From positions 3,007,821-3,071,820 of the forward strand of contig JAJEKV010000057.1 of NCBI GenBank assembly GCA_021234155.1: 64,000 nt of DNA, in the 5' to 3' direction. Source of the stretch: Isoetes taiwanensis (taxonomy: Eukaryota; Streptophyta; Lycopodiopsida; Isoetales; Isoetaceae). Under the pieces are notes generated by a model. That model searched no databases, was not told the origin of the DNA, and worked only from the letters and a program-made list of their open reading frames with translations. Positions 11,125 through 22,583 of this stretch are shown piece by piece; position 1 is the first letter of the stretch, and each line of letters starts with the position of its first letter. Position numbers and translations under genes: made by a program.

Positions 11125-12395
11125 CTAAGTTTTTGCCAATGCATATCTAATTTTCTGCCAATACAGTCTTTCCTCTAGCATAGCACACATGTGACTTGCC
11201 ATTTTGATGATCACTTCCTCAAGGCCATTGTTTTCACTATGGCCATGCCGACAATATAAACACAAATATTTAAAATCACGAGGATCAGGAGGAAATCCAC
11301 CTGCCCAAATAAGATTATGGAATGGAAGCACCCACCATCATATCACTGCTCAAAAGGTTAACCTGCACATACTTTCCTTCTGCATAATCTGATCAACTAA
11401 CATCTACGACTTCAATTGCTCGATTTTAAGACTATACTTATTCCTAAAAGACAAGTTAGTAAGTTGATAGCACAAACAGTTTTACAAACCCCAACTTGAC
11501 AAATCCAACCCTTTGCAGTTCCAATCGGCTAAATACGTTGAATCTATTGAATCCATGCCTGACAACTATATTCCCATTGGAGATGATTATACGAACAAAT
11601 TTTTTAAAGCTCTCCAGTTTCAATCCACAAAGGGCATTTCATATTCGCAGACTAATGATGTGTATGGCACAAAAAAATTGGAAGCTTCACCTTTTCTCTT
11701 GTAGAGAGACAAAACCACGCCAAACCCAACCTTACATATGCATTTTCCCTCAAATATATTTTACTTATCACATGGAGAAACCTCCAAGCTGCCTAGAGCT
11801 GGTGGATGCTAGAAACCTAGAAGCTAGTATACCAGTCCTATAACCGCATTTCCAAAGCACCTAATCCCAAATTTTGAGCCTATTTCTTGCCATAGAATGC
11901 AAATGTAAAACAAATAAGAATTTAGAAGACAATAGCTGCAAGAGAATCACATGGTTATTAGCACACATTTCAATCTTATATGCTGGTAACTTATAGCAAT
12001 TTTGTAATCACAGAAAATCAATGCAAATACATTTGGGCGTCTAAAGAATGCAAATCCATGGAAGAAACGACCAAGGAATGCTTTATCAAAGAGTAAAACT
12101 TGGACATTCAAAGCATAACCCAACGCATGCTTACCTCAGATTGCTACATCCTGGGCATACCAGTTTTGCATGATTCACATAGGCGCTGGGTAATAAACAA
12201 CCAACCCAATTTTTTTTCTAAGATAGATAAATGCTCGGGCCTATGCAGAAGGGCGATTTGGGCCGAATTCCAATCATGCAGATCGGAGCGGTGGCGATCC
12301 CGAAAGCATGGGCGGGTTCCTACCAAAGAATTTTCACCATTTAAGAACCACCGGGTTTGTGCTCGCACAATTTTCTGTTCTACCAATGCTACCAT
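11125..12395 (-). pseudogene. Unidentified captured exon-like fragments in the Helitron
   Basis: Two minus-strand frames look partly coding. The one at 11331-11125 includes GFPPDPRDFKYLCLYCR and EEVIIKMASHMCAMLEERLYW, and a plausible acceptor precedes GGATTTCC. The one at 12395-12144 includes SILEKKLGWLFITQRLCESC. Neither is recognised. Since the rest of the Helitron carries host-gene pieces, these are probably captured fragments too. Confidence 0.3.
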
Positions 12396-12979
12396 TGTTT
12401 TGAATGGGTGGGACCATTGATCCGCAAGAGTTTTCGTGCTATAAAAATGCTTTGGCCTTTAAATGCGGGAGATTCTATAAATCTCCCATGATCCGAGGGT
12501 CCGGAAATAACAATAAAAAAGTATAAGGATAAGGATAATGCTAAAGAAGTCGACAACAAGTCGGTTTTCTAAATTAAAGATTGAAGCCTTAGTAATACAA
12601 TCCATTATTTCAAGAATTCTTCTATGCAAATCTACTTCCCCATTAGCCATACCAAGGGATTAGCGCAGAAAACATGCTTAACACGTGGATAGCTGGACGT
12701 AGTGATAGATAACAATACAGAGAGTATTAAAACCGTGTTTAACCAAAAAAAACATCACTATCTTCACCAAACCAAAAGGAATAATAAGAAAAACATAAAG
12801 TAATCTTGATTAATTCCAAGCCGGTAATAATCTTATAAATAAAGCAACACAAAACAAAGCGACCTATATCTCAAACATACGCGTGTAGTAATCTCAAACC
12901 CGTCCAAGACCCATGTTTGCAACCACCTAGAAATGAGCATCCCCGCCACTTAAAAGGAACAAAGACAAGTAAACCATCC

Positions 12980-14080
12980 ATCTCTAGTCACTTCTTCTTT
13001 CCAAAATAGGGTCTTTCTTTTCCACGGCTTTGATAACACCAACACCCACGGTCGCCTCATGTCACGAGCAGCAAACCTAGCCAATGGAGGATATTCAAAG
13101 AAAAGTTTCCACAGTCATGGGCTTGGTTGGAATCATCTTAACAAAACCTCGCATCACCATTCTTCAAAAACTTGGGTTCCTTCTCAATCTCCTTTCCTCG
13201 ACCGCTGTCTACCTTGGTCGAATCTCGAAAAACTTGATTGCAATGTGAGAAGTGTGGCAATGCAAGATCAGCGATAACCATTGCCAATCTGACCTGGGTG
13301 ATTCATAATAATAACTGAAAGCGGTGAAGTTTGCGGCTTCCTTTGCGGGTCATTCTTGGAATCGGATGCAACAAAACCACGTTTCAAATCCTTGACAAAG
13401 CAACATTCTTCGATTGAATCCAACATTGTCACCGGCGAGCCTCCGGGAGGGACTCGTGATGCATTTCCACGGACTTGACCTCTGTGGTAAGTCCCAGTGG
13501 CGGCGCAAAAGTCACAACCATACCGGGCTTGAATACTGTCTCAACTCTTCCCACCGCACGGTTCAATACCACCAATTTTGTAAACGTCCCGAAGTGGGAG
13601 ACGCAGGGCTTGTCGAAAGGTCTCTTGGGTTCTGTCCAAATGCGCCGCCCCTTGTACCAATCAAGGTTAGCGTAACGTTCAATCATGTTGTCTCCCTCAA
13701 ACCCCAATAGGAACAAATGGGATCTTGTGCGGGTTGTACCCAACTTTCTTCAAATATGAAGACACTTCCTTGACAACCTCACTCCCAATGTGAATGCAAG
13801 GAGTGCATGCTCACGGGTCCGACCATCCTTAGAAATATCAGCCTCAAAACCTCCAGTTGTAGAATCAATAATCAAAATAGCACAATCACCAGTAAATGCA
13901 AGAGAACCTGCGATCGAAGTTGGAAACAAAGAGTGTCAAATCGAACTTTACCTGTGAGGTTCGGTAATCATGTTCTTAATGAAATCACGATGCCCGGGAG
14001 CATCAATAACAGTCTTCTTGATTGTACTTCGTGGTCTCAAACTTCCACAAGGCAATATCAATGGTCAATCGTAAACACAG
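12980..14080 (-). pseudogene. Captured EF-1alpha (translation elongation factor 1-alpha) gene fragment
   Basis: Minus-strand frames in succession match conserved EF-1alpha blocks: TIDIALWKFETTKY (about 14070-14028), GHRDFIKNMIT (about 14000), [20 protein letters not shown] (about 13890-13830), [19 protein letters not shown] (about 13690-13640), [30 protein letters not shown] (about 13460), [30 protein letters not shown], then near the C-terminus VGVGVIKAVEKKDP (about 13010). Many frameshifts and stops disrupt it. Between NMIT and the DCAILI block is a GTAAAG...CGCAG stretch that looks like a retained intron, so a genomic rather than processed source is likely. EF-1alpha delivers aminoacyl-tRNA to the ribosome; this copy cannot encode it. 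Confidence 0.9.
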
Positions 14081-14224
14081 GCCAAAAAATAGCATATGCA
14101 AGTACATTATATCTTGGTAAATCAGATGCCCCGTTTGCATTAAAAATGTATTAAAAGTCGACAATGGTCTTAAGTTTTGGCTCCTTATTGTCACAAACCG
14201 CAACACGATCAAGTTGGCTGTCCA

Positions 14225-14425
14225 AACTGTGGTTTACTTTGACAAGCGAAAAAAGATTGTATGTCTCTCGGTGAGGGCTGAAGCGGTGATATCATTGTTG
14301 TAGTTTTCAATGCATGCACCAATTGCTTGGAAGCACTTCATAATTTGATGGGTTGTAGAGCTATCTAGACCAGTTGATATATTATCCATGAATAGGGTTC
14401 TTGCCGGCCCCACTACCATTTCTCC
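14225..14425 (-). pseudogene. Captured ABCG/PDR-type ABC transporter fragment
   Basis: The frame [20 protein letters not shown] followed by [14 protein letters not shown] matches the Walker B/D-loop region of plant PDR (ABCG) transporters, whose usual form is [22 protein letters not shown]. The Walker B glutamate position reads N here (MDN instead of MDE). The downstream part ([15 protein letters not shown]) resembles the TALISLLQPAPETYDLF stretch in degraded form. Only about 60 residues remain, between the EF-1alpha and laccase fragments. Confidence 0.85.
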
Positions 14426-14429
14426 CTCA

Positions 14430-15085
14430 GAGATTCATGCACAAAATGATGGAGACAAAATTAAGTTCTATAAAGAACACTTTGAATCAAACATGTAATT
14501 GGTAAACAAAGTTAGTTAATAAAACGCTCCAAGCGGATACACACACTCGGGTGTCGGCAAAATCCGCACCACAAAGAATATATGAAGCACTAAATCAACC
14601 AAAAGGCACAAAAATACAATCTCGAGAACAAAATGCAAATCATACGCACCTTTAATTCTTCAACACGAAAAGGTCACGTCTCGGCCATCCCAATGTTACG
14701 AGGATTATGGATAGTTTCAAACCAATCGTAAAGAAGATATTTATTATGGAAGAATATGAGAGGTTTATCCTACTGCATCGAGCATTTCGTGGCACATGTA
14801 AGCATTTGCCAAATATAAGTGGCAAGCCGAAGATCCATATAATAGATATTAAGGTGATAGTCCATGCCTCCAACTCCCTGTCCCATTGTTATTTCTTATA
14901 CACAATGAAACAAACAATACATACTCGTGAGGAGCAATTAAAGTAAAGGGGCCCCGGCCAGCCATTGTTGTATAGGCATCGAATTGTTGGGTGTCCCTCC
15001 CCGCTGATAAGGCCCGGCTTATCACGGACTCCAATAAGACATAAGTTAACATCCTAAGATACAACTCTTTAACAGTTTTGTCTTG
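14430..15085 (-). other. Unidentified Helitron cargo
   Basis: The minus-strand frame 14873-14652 contains a hydrophobic run (TLISIIWIFGLPLIFGKCL), and 15064-14849 contains LAGRGPFTLIAPHEYVLF-like residues. No family is recognised. It lies between the PDR and laccase fragments. Confidence 0.3.
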
Positions 15086-15089
15086 TTAG

Positions 15090-15540
15090 TACCTAGAACA
15101 AGGGTAACTTCCTTATCGGGCTTTGCAAAGGGAATCCAATCCCTTCTCTAGGATGAATTATGAATGCTCCATGGATTGTTGCTCGAGCCATGCTATATGT
15201 GCATGCCACCGAGTGTCCCCTGTTTGGCCTTGAGTTGTGAAATTGTATAGGAAAGAGTTTCCTCGTTGAATTGGACATTGTGTAATATATGCCATCCATC
15301 GAACCATCCGGAGCGGATTTGCCTCACTCCATGCCCATCAACACGGGTTAATATACACATCCATCTCAAATTGATGAGTATTTGGTAGTGTCTTACCGAT
15401 GAATGGTGATGTTATGTGGTGATAGATTATTGACCCTCGATAAGTACCCTATCTCCTTCATTTGCATGGATCTCGGTCCGTGAAACGCCCATTTATTTAT
15501 GTAGCGATATTTCTAGTCATGCGAGTCCGGTAATGCTCAA
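15090..15540 (-). pseudogene. Captured laccase (multicopper oxidase) N-terminal fragment
   Basis: Minus-strand frames match the first cupredoxin domain of plant laccases in order: an NGKFPGP-like stretch, [42 protein letters not shown].. then WHAHIAW, and [15 protein letters not shown] (about 15180-15150). The WHAH copper-ligand pair is visible, and a frameshift follows it. A GTAAGAC...GTTGATG stretch interrupts the region between the ..ITIH and HGVRQ blocks, consistent with a retained intron. Laccases oxidise phenolics and monolignols in the apoplast; this fragment is not functional. A hydrophobic frame at 15825-15700 could be remains of the signal peptide. Confidence 0.85.
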
Positions 15541-15928
15541 AGATTGTCACCTATAAAATGCAAGAATTAACACAAAAACTATGACACGATGAAAGAGATA
15601 AAACGAAATTGAGAAAGGGGAGCACAATGCAAACATTAAACTCGTAATTCGATGATGGGTCGCAACCAAGAAAAGCAGAGAAACACAAGGATAACAAAGC
15701 ATGTTGTGATAGACTCTTGTGCCCATGTTTGTTGGAATTGAGCGGTTGTTTGATGAATGGGCCACAACTCGCTTTTTATAAGTTAGGCTAAACCGTAGTT
15801 GGAGCCGCTCAAATCTATTGGGCAAGCACGGAATGCATCAAATCTAAGCTAGGCCTTGCCTACCTCATTTTAGTTATAAGCAAGCTCATATATTCAAGCT
15901 TCATATCTTACCCGATGTCACCAGCCAT

Positions 15929-16146
15929 CCGGAAAACCCACGCTTTGTTTGCAAAGAAGCGTAGAAATTGTGATATTGCCGAGAGCTTGCTTCGCCAAAA
16001 GGGAAGGAACGCACCACATCCGGAGACCCAACGAGCACCGGAAAAGCCACGTTTTGTTTGCAAAGAAGCGTAGAAATTGTGATATTGCCGGAGCTTTGCT
16101 TGGCCAAAAGGGAAGGAACGCACCACATCGGGAGACCCAACCGCTT
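15929..16146. repeat. Two ~109-bp tandem repeats in the Helitron
   Basis: The unit beginning CCGGAAAA[CG]CCACG at about 15930 recurs at about 16038 with a few differences. It gives rise to the repetitive frames seen on both strands. Confidence 0.85.
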
Positions 16147-16790
16147 GGAAAAAACAACACACATCTCGGCCATCTATTCAATCGAATGGCCCCTGGCGCT
16201 TGCAAAACGAATTTCGGGGATGTTCAAGGACGAACTTCTAATCAATAACCAAAGCTATCTTTTCTGGGAAGTAAAGCAATTCTAACCCCATTCCGCAATC
16301 AATAACCATAGCTATCTTTTACCGGAAGCAATTCTAACCCCATTCCGACATTCATTCGAACCGGAAAGGAAGATGCGAGAAGCGAGAGCCGAACCGTCCG
16401 ATAAAGAAAACCGCCAAAAGCCAAAATCAAGGGATGAAAATAAGTTGAGAAAATTCAACCAACCGCTCTTGGAAAAAGAACACACATCTCGCCATCTATT
16501 CAATCGAATGGCCCCGCCGCTTGCAAAACGAATTTCGGGATGTTCAAGGACGAACTTCTAATCAATAACCAAAGCTATCTTTTACCGGAAGTAAAGCAAT
16601 TCTAACCCCATTCCGGCAATCAATAACCATAGCTATCTTTTACCAGAAGCAATTCTAACCCCATTCCGACATTCAGGAACTGGAAAGGGAAGATGCGAGA
16701 AGCAGAGAGCCAGAACCGTCGTATAAAGAAAACCGCCAAAAGCCAAAATCAAGGGATGAAAATAAGTTGAGAAAATTCAACGCGCAAGAT
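16140..16790. repeat. Two ~322-bp tandem repeats near the Helitron 5' end
   Basis: The unit starting CTTGGAAAAA.AACACACATC at about 16144 recurs at about 16467. It contains CTTGCAAAACGAATTTCGG and a short internal duplication (CAATAACCA.AGCTATCTTTT). It probably represents the subterminal region of this Helitron family. Confidence 0.85.
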
Positions 16791-17215
16791 TGCGCGCAGA
16801 CTATCACAAAACGCCTTTATTATTATATATAGATTCCCACAAACATACTTCCATTCAATTTTTTTCAGCAACTAGCAAAAGATCATGACATCAAAACAAT
16901 TTTGAGCTTAAATTTATACTAGTAAACGTGTGGCCCACATTGTTGTAAATTGGATCGCACATAAGTTTGGCTCCCATGTTCGTGTGGTCTCTCAATCCTC
17001 GAACCTGTATATTCAACCTATATATTTTTAAACTCAAGGAAAATAGTTAACTAGCAGCAATGCAAGCCTGAGGAATGGGTTCTGTTGGAATGGTTGTGAG
17101 GTAGGTTATCACATTTTTGGTGTGTACATTTTTGTTTGTTTGAAGTTAGACGGTGAGAATTTAATTTGTATGTATTAGTTTGCATCTGGAAGTAGTGTAC
17201 TATATGTGTCAAAGG

Positions 17216-17216
17216 G

Positions 17217-17296
<80 letters not shown>

Positions 17297-17297
17297 G
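17216..17297. repeat. (GTT)n microsatellite, copy A
   Basis: About 27 GTT units. The equivalent tract in duplication copy B (39365-39476) has about 37 units. Confidence 0.95.
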
Positions 17298-18259
17298 CAA
17301 CCAATATAAACAAAATGCAAAATCAAAATTTCTATTATGGACCTCATTGAGAATTAGATATGGCTGTTAATTATTAGCTATTATCAAATAAACTATGCTC
17401 AAGATCAGTAGTGACTTCGAGGATTGAAACAAGTATAATCATTTTAAGCAAACTGAAAAAATACGTTTCTTCTTTTGTTTAATAAGATGACGGAGTGACT
17501 GGCGAAATTCAGACTGTCTTATTAAGGAACCGCCTTTTAATTAAATTTCAGGAAAATTCCTATAGTTCCTAGGGTGGAATCACACTACGTTCTTGGTGTG
17601 ATACGATTCAGGTGAATTCAACGTCCCGAGGCTACCCTTCCCTGCCACGTCACGTTATATCCATCCCTATAATGTGATTTCACCCTTAATTTTACAAAAT
17701 TAAGAGGTTTTTTGAATTGCCATAAGTGATCAAGTTGCTAGCATATCATCAAATCTCTATATTGCTTTGATAGGTTTTTTTGCTTATTTTGTACGCTTGG
17801 TATTTTGTTTTAGATTTCCATCCTAAGGGCTGAGATCTCATCTCACCTGGAATATTCTTGATTGATCCTGGCCGAAGTAACAGAGCAAGACTTAATGATA
17901 AGCCAACTCGTTCAGGGCCCATCTCCATTAGCTAGATTTGAGGTTTTTCCTGTGCCTTGTGGCAAACCCAACCACAAACACCGGCATTCCCATTACCTTC
18001 AAGCGTCGGAGTTTTGCTGACGAATCCAGATGTTCTGGAAGTCCATCTGAAAAGCTCACGACGAACTGAGTTTGCTTTGTCTTCTAGCAGATCCGTCCTT
18101 GCCTTTAACAAAGCCAAGAGGTAGGAAAGACAATCCCCAATGGAACCTCTGTTTCTTCTCCTTCTATTTGTTGAGGTGGCAGAGTGAAAGTGGCAGAAAG
18201 ACTTTGTCCTATTGGGGATCGGCCTTTAATTTAAGCTTCAAAAAGTTTCCTAGGCATTG

Positions 18260-19847
18260 AGAAATTGAGGAAATCTAGCTGGAGGAATAGCTTAACTCCT
18301 AGAGAGATGCTAGGGTTAGGTCGCGACTAGGGCGGCGGCAGGCGGCCGCCCATCTCGTGCAGCAGACTGATTTCTCCTTGCTTGCTGGAAGAGTGGCCGA
18401 TGCTAGGCCACTGGCTTCTCCATTCTGCTTGTTTTTTTGCAGATGGAGAATAGAGTGCTAGGCATTTCACATCTTGCTACAATCCTTCTTTCTTTGGAGC
18501 TCGCCTTAGCTTCTGAAGGAGATCATAAGTGCAGGATTTACGGTCAGAATAGATGCTCGCCTCTTCTTCTGTGATCTAACCAGAATGGATAGCCGTGAAG
18601 AAACCCCAGCCAAGTGGTATGCCTTTCCCTTGTTTGATGTGTATCTTAGTCAGTTTTCTCAGGTTCAGGAGGCTATGCTGCATCTGCTATAGCGTTGTAG
18701 AGGGCTGCACTCACTGTAACCGAATATGCTGCACTCACTGCAGCTCAGGGATTCAAATGAAAGCTGGTTTCGTTTTCATTTCAAAGAAGGTGTGGACACA
18801 ATCAGTTGGCTAGGTTTTTTTCGTACTGAACATGGAGGACAGTTTCTTTCTTTCAAGGTAACGTGTTACGTTTGAGATTTAGTTGTGGCAAGCATGAGTT
18901 TGTTTGGTGGAGTCCTATTACCCCTGTTCACTGCTGCACTAGCTTTGGTTTTGGGTATGTCAAAGTTCTGTCTACTACAGGTTGGGTACAGCAAGAAGAG
19001 GGCACTGGATTTATTTAACCGGCATCCATGGCGCTATTATTGCAGTGGCTTACCTGATAGCTGAATAGAGGTGAGACATATTTAGTTTTCTTGTGCTTGA
19101 GAAGTGCCTCTGTATGAAATCTTTCGGAGCTACTTAAGGGTGTGCGAAGGAGATTCCTCAAGCATGGTAGCTTTAGCTTGAGTCAAGCTACTGTTTGTTT
19201 GGAGAGCTTTGGTTTTTGGTGGCAGCGCTATCTTTTTCATGCTTTAGCCATGATCGTTCTGATTTGTAGCACTTACTCCATGGAGAGAGGTTCTGTTTTT
19301 TATGTTTGCCCTCTTCCATCCCATGCTTCAGGAATTTGCACCACAAAAGCAAGTTACAACAGCTATTGACTCCATGAGGCATAGGGACGGGAGGACCACA
19401 TGTTCTCATAGTTGCCTACTAGAAATGGTGGGTAGAGACAGGGAAGGTGAAGCCCAAGTGAAGGAGGCCTTAGAATCATCTATGTTCCAAGGAAGATGGT
19501 GAGTATAGGTACTCCAAGTACGAGACATCGGAAATGAGTTCTTCTCCCAGTAGTACTTGAGTATGGATAGAATATGGGCCGAGTTAAGGCGAGGGATGAT
19601 AACTCTACTCTTTTGTTCGTGTCTGTTGCAATTCCGGATGTGGAACTTTAAGAGGTAGCATCTTCAGGAAATTTGGGGTCAGTATTTGAGATGGATTGTT
19701 ATAATGGTGTTTGTGCCTTTTCTCTACACTTTTTGGGAAAACGTGCTGAAATGTTTTAGGCTATCTGGCTTTGGAGCCATAAATAAATGTATTTACATAC
19801 TATTATCAATAAAAATAAAATATCTTGCTCTAAAAAAAAAAAAAAAA
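18260..19847 (+). mobile_element. Poly(A)-ended retroposon-like sequence
   Basis: The region begins just after the right edge of duplication copy A with a GC-rich leader (GGGTTAGGTCGCGACTAGGG, then GCGGCGGCAGGCGGCCGCCC). It ends with AATAAAAATAAAATATC and an A15 tract at 19833-19847. The tract abuts the first array unit exactly where other units have their own A8. Such a 5' leader and 3' poly(A) suit a non-autonomous LINE-like retroposon. No RT, endonuclease or ORF1 is recognisable, and no target duplication was identified. Confidence 0.4.
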
Positions 19848-22583
19848 CCCTTAAACTGCAAAACAGTCTTTTATCTAGTTAAAACCCATTTGGGTAATTA
19901 TCTAGATACAATAAGCAATCCTAGAAACAGTAGGTGCAAAACTGGATCTAGGCAAAGACTTGGTGTATACTTGAGAACAAAAGCAATGATCATAGTATAA
20001 AAGCTAAAAGCTTTCTACATTCATCAAGACACAATGATAGATTTCTTTGATCATTTATTTAAAATCAAGTTTGCTAAGAAACTGACATAATTTTGAGCAA
20101 GTAAGACAACAAATATATTGCAGAACTTAAATGTTACAGAACATTTTATGATCTTCAAGAGTTCGTCTTCGTATAATTTATCCGCATCAATGCCCAATCC
20201 ACTCGTTACATATTTGGAAAACATAACAGAGAGTAAAGGATCCTGTTACCTGCACCAACATTACAAAAAACAAGCATTAGAAATGGTTGCCTTGTACATG
20301 GTAGCAGGTGTCATGGGATCTTTAGGGTCATCCCCCTTCACACTAATTTACAACACATCCATTAGCCATTAGTAATGAGATGTTATCTAGTGGATTATTA
20401 AAAGCAAATGCTAAATCCTCATACGTGACCACTTTTCCTCTTATGTTAGTGCCAGACTACTCTATTTCTGTGTTTATATATTAGGATCTAAGACATATGC
20501 CACATGGTAATGATTAGTCCATATTTTCAGTAATATGACCATAGTATATTTTAACCTGCTGATTTACCGGTGTCCTGCAGTTTGCCATGATCTGTCACCT
20601 CTTATTATATCCAGCACACTACCTTATTTGCATACTACATGCCTGTAGTCACCAAGTCCAGCCAGAAAATGTCTATTCTCAATATATCCACTTATGTAAT
20701 AGCAACCTTCAACTACGCGTTCACCAAATGTACATCCTATTCATCAATCAAAGTAAGAGGTGGTTATTGATTGTATGTAGACTGCAACTATTATGTTGGC
20801 CAGAAACATGCAGGCATCTACAACAGAGGTCTATAAATTTCCAGATCTGTCAAGCTATTGCCGCTCTAGGATACAACAAATTTGATATCGTAATGTGAAA
20901 TATTTGCTACAAAAGTTGCCTTCACAGCCCAGAATGGAAAACATTATTAAACATAGTGTGCCAGATTCTAGATTCTAAAAGAGCTACTGCTATGTAGTTA
21001 AGGCCAGATCTATTTACATAGCTCAAAAACTTCCTAGAGTTCACAGAATATGCTAAGAATAGCCAGCGATAGTTCAAATCAACAATAGATCTGAAGCGGA
21101 CATTGCAAGCAACATATAGTATTATTATAAATGGCATGATCACTTACTGTCAAAATAATAACGTATCTGACCAGCTAAAGAATAAAGACTCTAAATCTTA
21201 ACTCCAAACCTGATTAGAACGAATGTTGTCCAATGAATGATGCTGGATTCATCCACAATTGCCGAAATGCATTCTTCTCGTTGGCAATATAGGCACGTCT
21301 TTAGATTGACCATGAACATGAACTGTAGACGATTCACCCATATCATATTTCCATCCTCTTGTCAGCCGTAATGGAAGAAAAGGAGGCAGTCATATGGCAC
21401 TGCTAAATCTCTCTCTCTCCTGTTGTCTGGCTAGCCCTTAATGCTATGTTACGATCTCCCTTCCTCTGCTCAGAGCCATAGATATACACCATGCATTTCG
21501 TTTCTACCATAGTCCGGAACCCTAAATGTATAGGTAGGAAATACCAGGACAGTCCCAAATAGGTGCAGTCAGGCTCCATTTCCTTGGAGGACTAGGTTCT
21601 TATGCTCTCATTAGTCCATGGAGTACATGCCATTGTTGAGCTGATCAAGCGGACATGCAAACTTGAAAATTATGCCCTAAAAAACCTTCTATAAGAGTTA
21701 GACGAGTCACATCTTTAACAACATACCAAATGCACTCTTAACTTTACTTAATAAAAAAACCCTGCCACCAACCGTAGGTCAGGGGGCCAAAGTGAGAACA
21801 ATATCATAGCAACAAGGAGAGTAGGACCTTGTTGCACCAAGGCCCTACCCTACCTATATTGCCCATACTTCTACTCATGCGTATCATAAACATCTTATAA
21901 GATAAATGGAAATACCTCATTTTGCAAAATGTTGAGTACATTTTGTTTGCTATCCTTCAGATTTTGAACATTTTTGCACAATGTTCAATGGGCACTTCAA
22001 TGTCCAAACATCAGCTACAAAGCTTGACCGCGAATATACTGATGGTAGAACTTGCGCTTGACCATAAGGCCGAGCCAATTTCTTATATCCCAATGGAATC
22101 AATAAATTTACCATAGTTTTTAGCAAATGCTTAATGTCATGTCAAACATGACTTTCTGATCTCACCTATTGCTTTTAGATATCATTGTAATCCTGTTCAT
22201 AAAAAATTAGAAAGTTCAAAAATGTTATCTAGACATGCAAAAAATCAGCAAAGCACCCTATAGCCCATTGCTTTTTCCCAGGCAAGATAATTCAAGATAA
22301 TTCATTGTACCTTGCTTGTACACATCATTGTCATGATGTTCCTAGAAAATCAGAAAGTACAAATGTGTAATTCAGACATTTGGCCTGTTTCTTTTGCATT
22401 TGCCATAAGATAACATAAACTCGTTATTTCGATGCTTTTGAACTTCATACTCTTCTTGTTCCTGGTCCTGTATATCACATAGTACCGATGAAATATTTAG
22501 AAATGTCAATTATAAATCAGCACCTATAATCACCAGAGTCTTTGTTATTGGTATAACCAATAAATTGAGATTAAGAAAAAAAA
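19848..22583. repeat. Array unit 1, long type without the 425-bp tail
   Basis: This unit contains the GT...AG block (20250-21209, 960 bp). It is shorter than in other long units, mainly because a ~130-bp stretch after TTATGTTAGTGC is missing. It is the only complete unit without the terminal 425-bp duplicate. Confidence 0.9.

Larger units (their letters stand above)
10637..16833 (-). mobile_element. Non-autonomous Helitron with captured gene fragments
   Basis: Read on the minus strand, the element starts TCTATATATAATAATAAAGG (5' end at 16833). It ends with a hairpin (GCCCAGC-AAC-GCTGGGC, 10648-10664), a 7-nt spacer and CTAG at 10640-10637, followed by T. These are Helitron hallmarks: TC start, 3' hairpin, CTRR end, insertion between A and T. 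Copy B of the host segment has the uninterrupted site at 38977/38978, with no target duplication. No Rep/helicase protein is visible in the 6.2 kb, so it is non-autonomous. Its cargo is EF-1alpha, ABCG/PDR and laccase pieces plus unidentified sequence, and it has internal tandem repeats near its 5' end. Confidence 0.92.
9508..18259. repeat. Segmental duplication copy A, split by a Helitron
   Basis: Sequence 9508-10636 joined to 16834-18259 (about 2.55 kb without the insertion) matches 37892-40465. The left edge in both copies is AAATCTAGCTGGTTACC and the right edge is CTAGGCATT. Copy A has about 68 bp that copy B lacks near 10300, at a CAACT microhomology, and it lacks a ~95-bp stretch present in B near 38350. 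Both copies contain a SINE-like pol III promoter and a (GTT)n microsatellite. Confidence 0.9.

Noticed and set aside
21922-22116. Plus-strand 64-codon frame repeated identically in several array units
   Set aside because: Conservation follows from the youth of the tandem repeats, not selection; neighbouring non-coding sequence is equally conserved.
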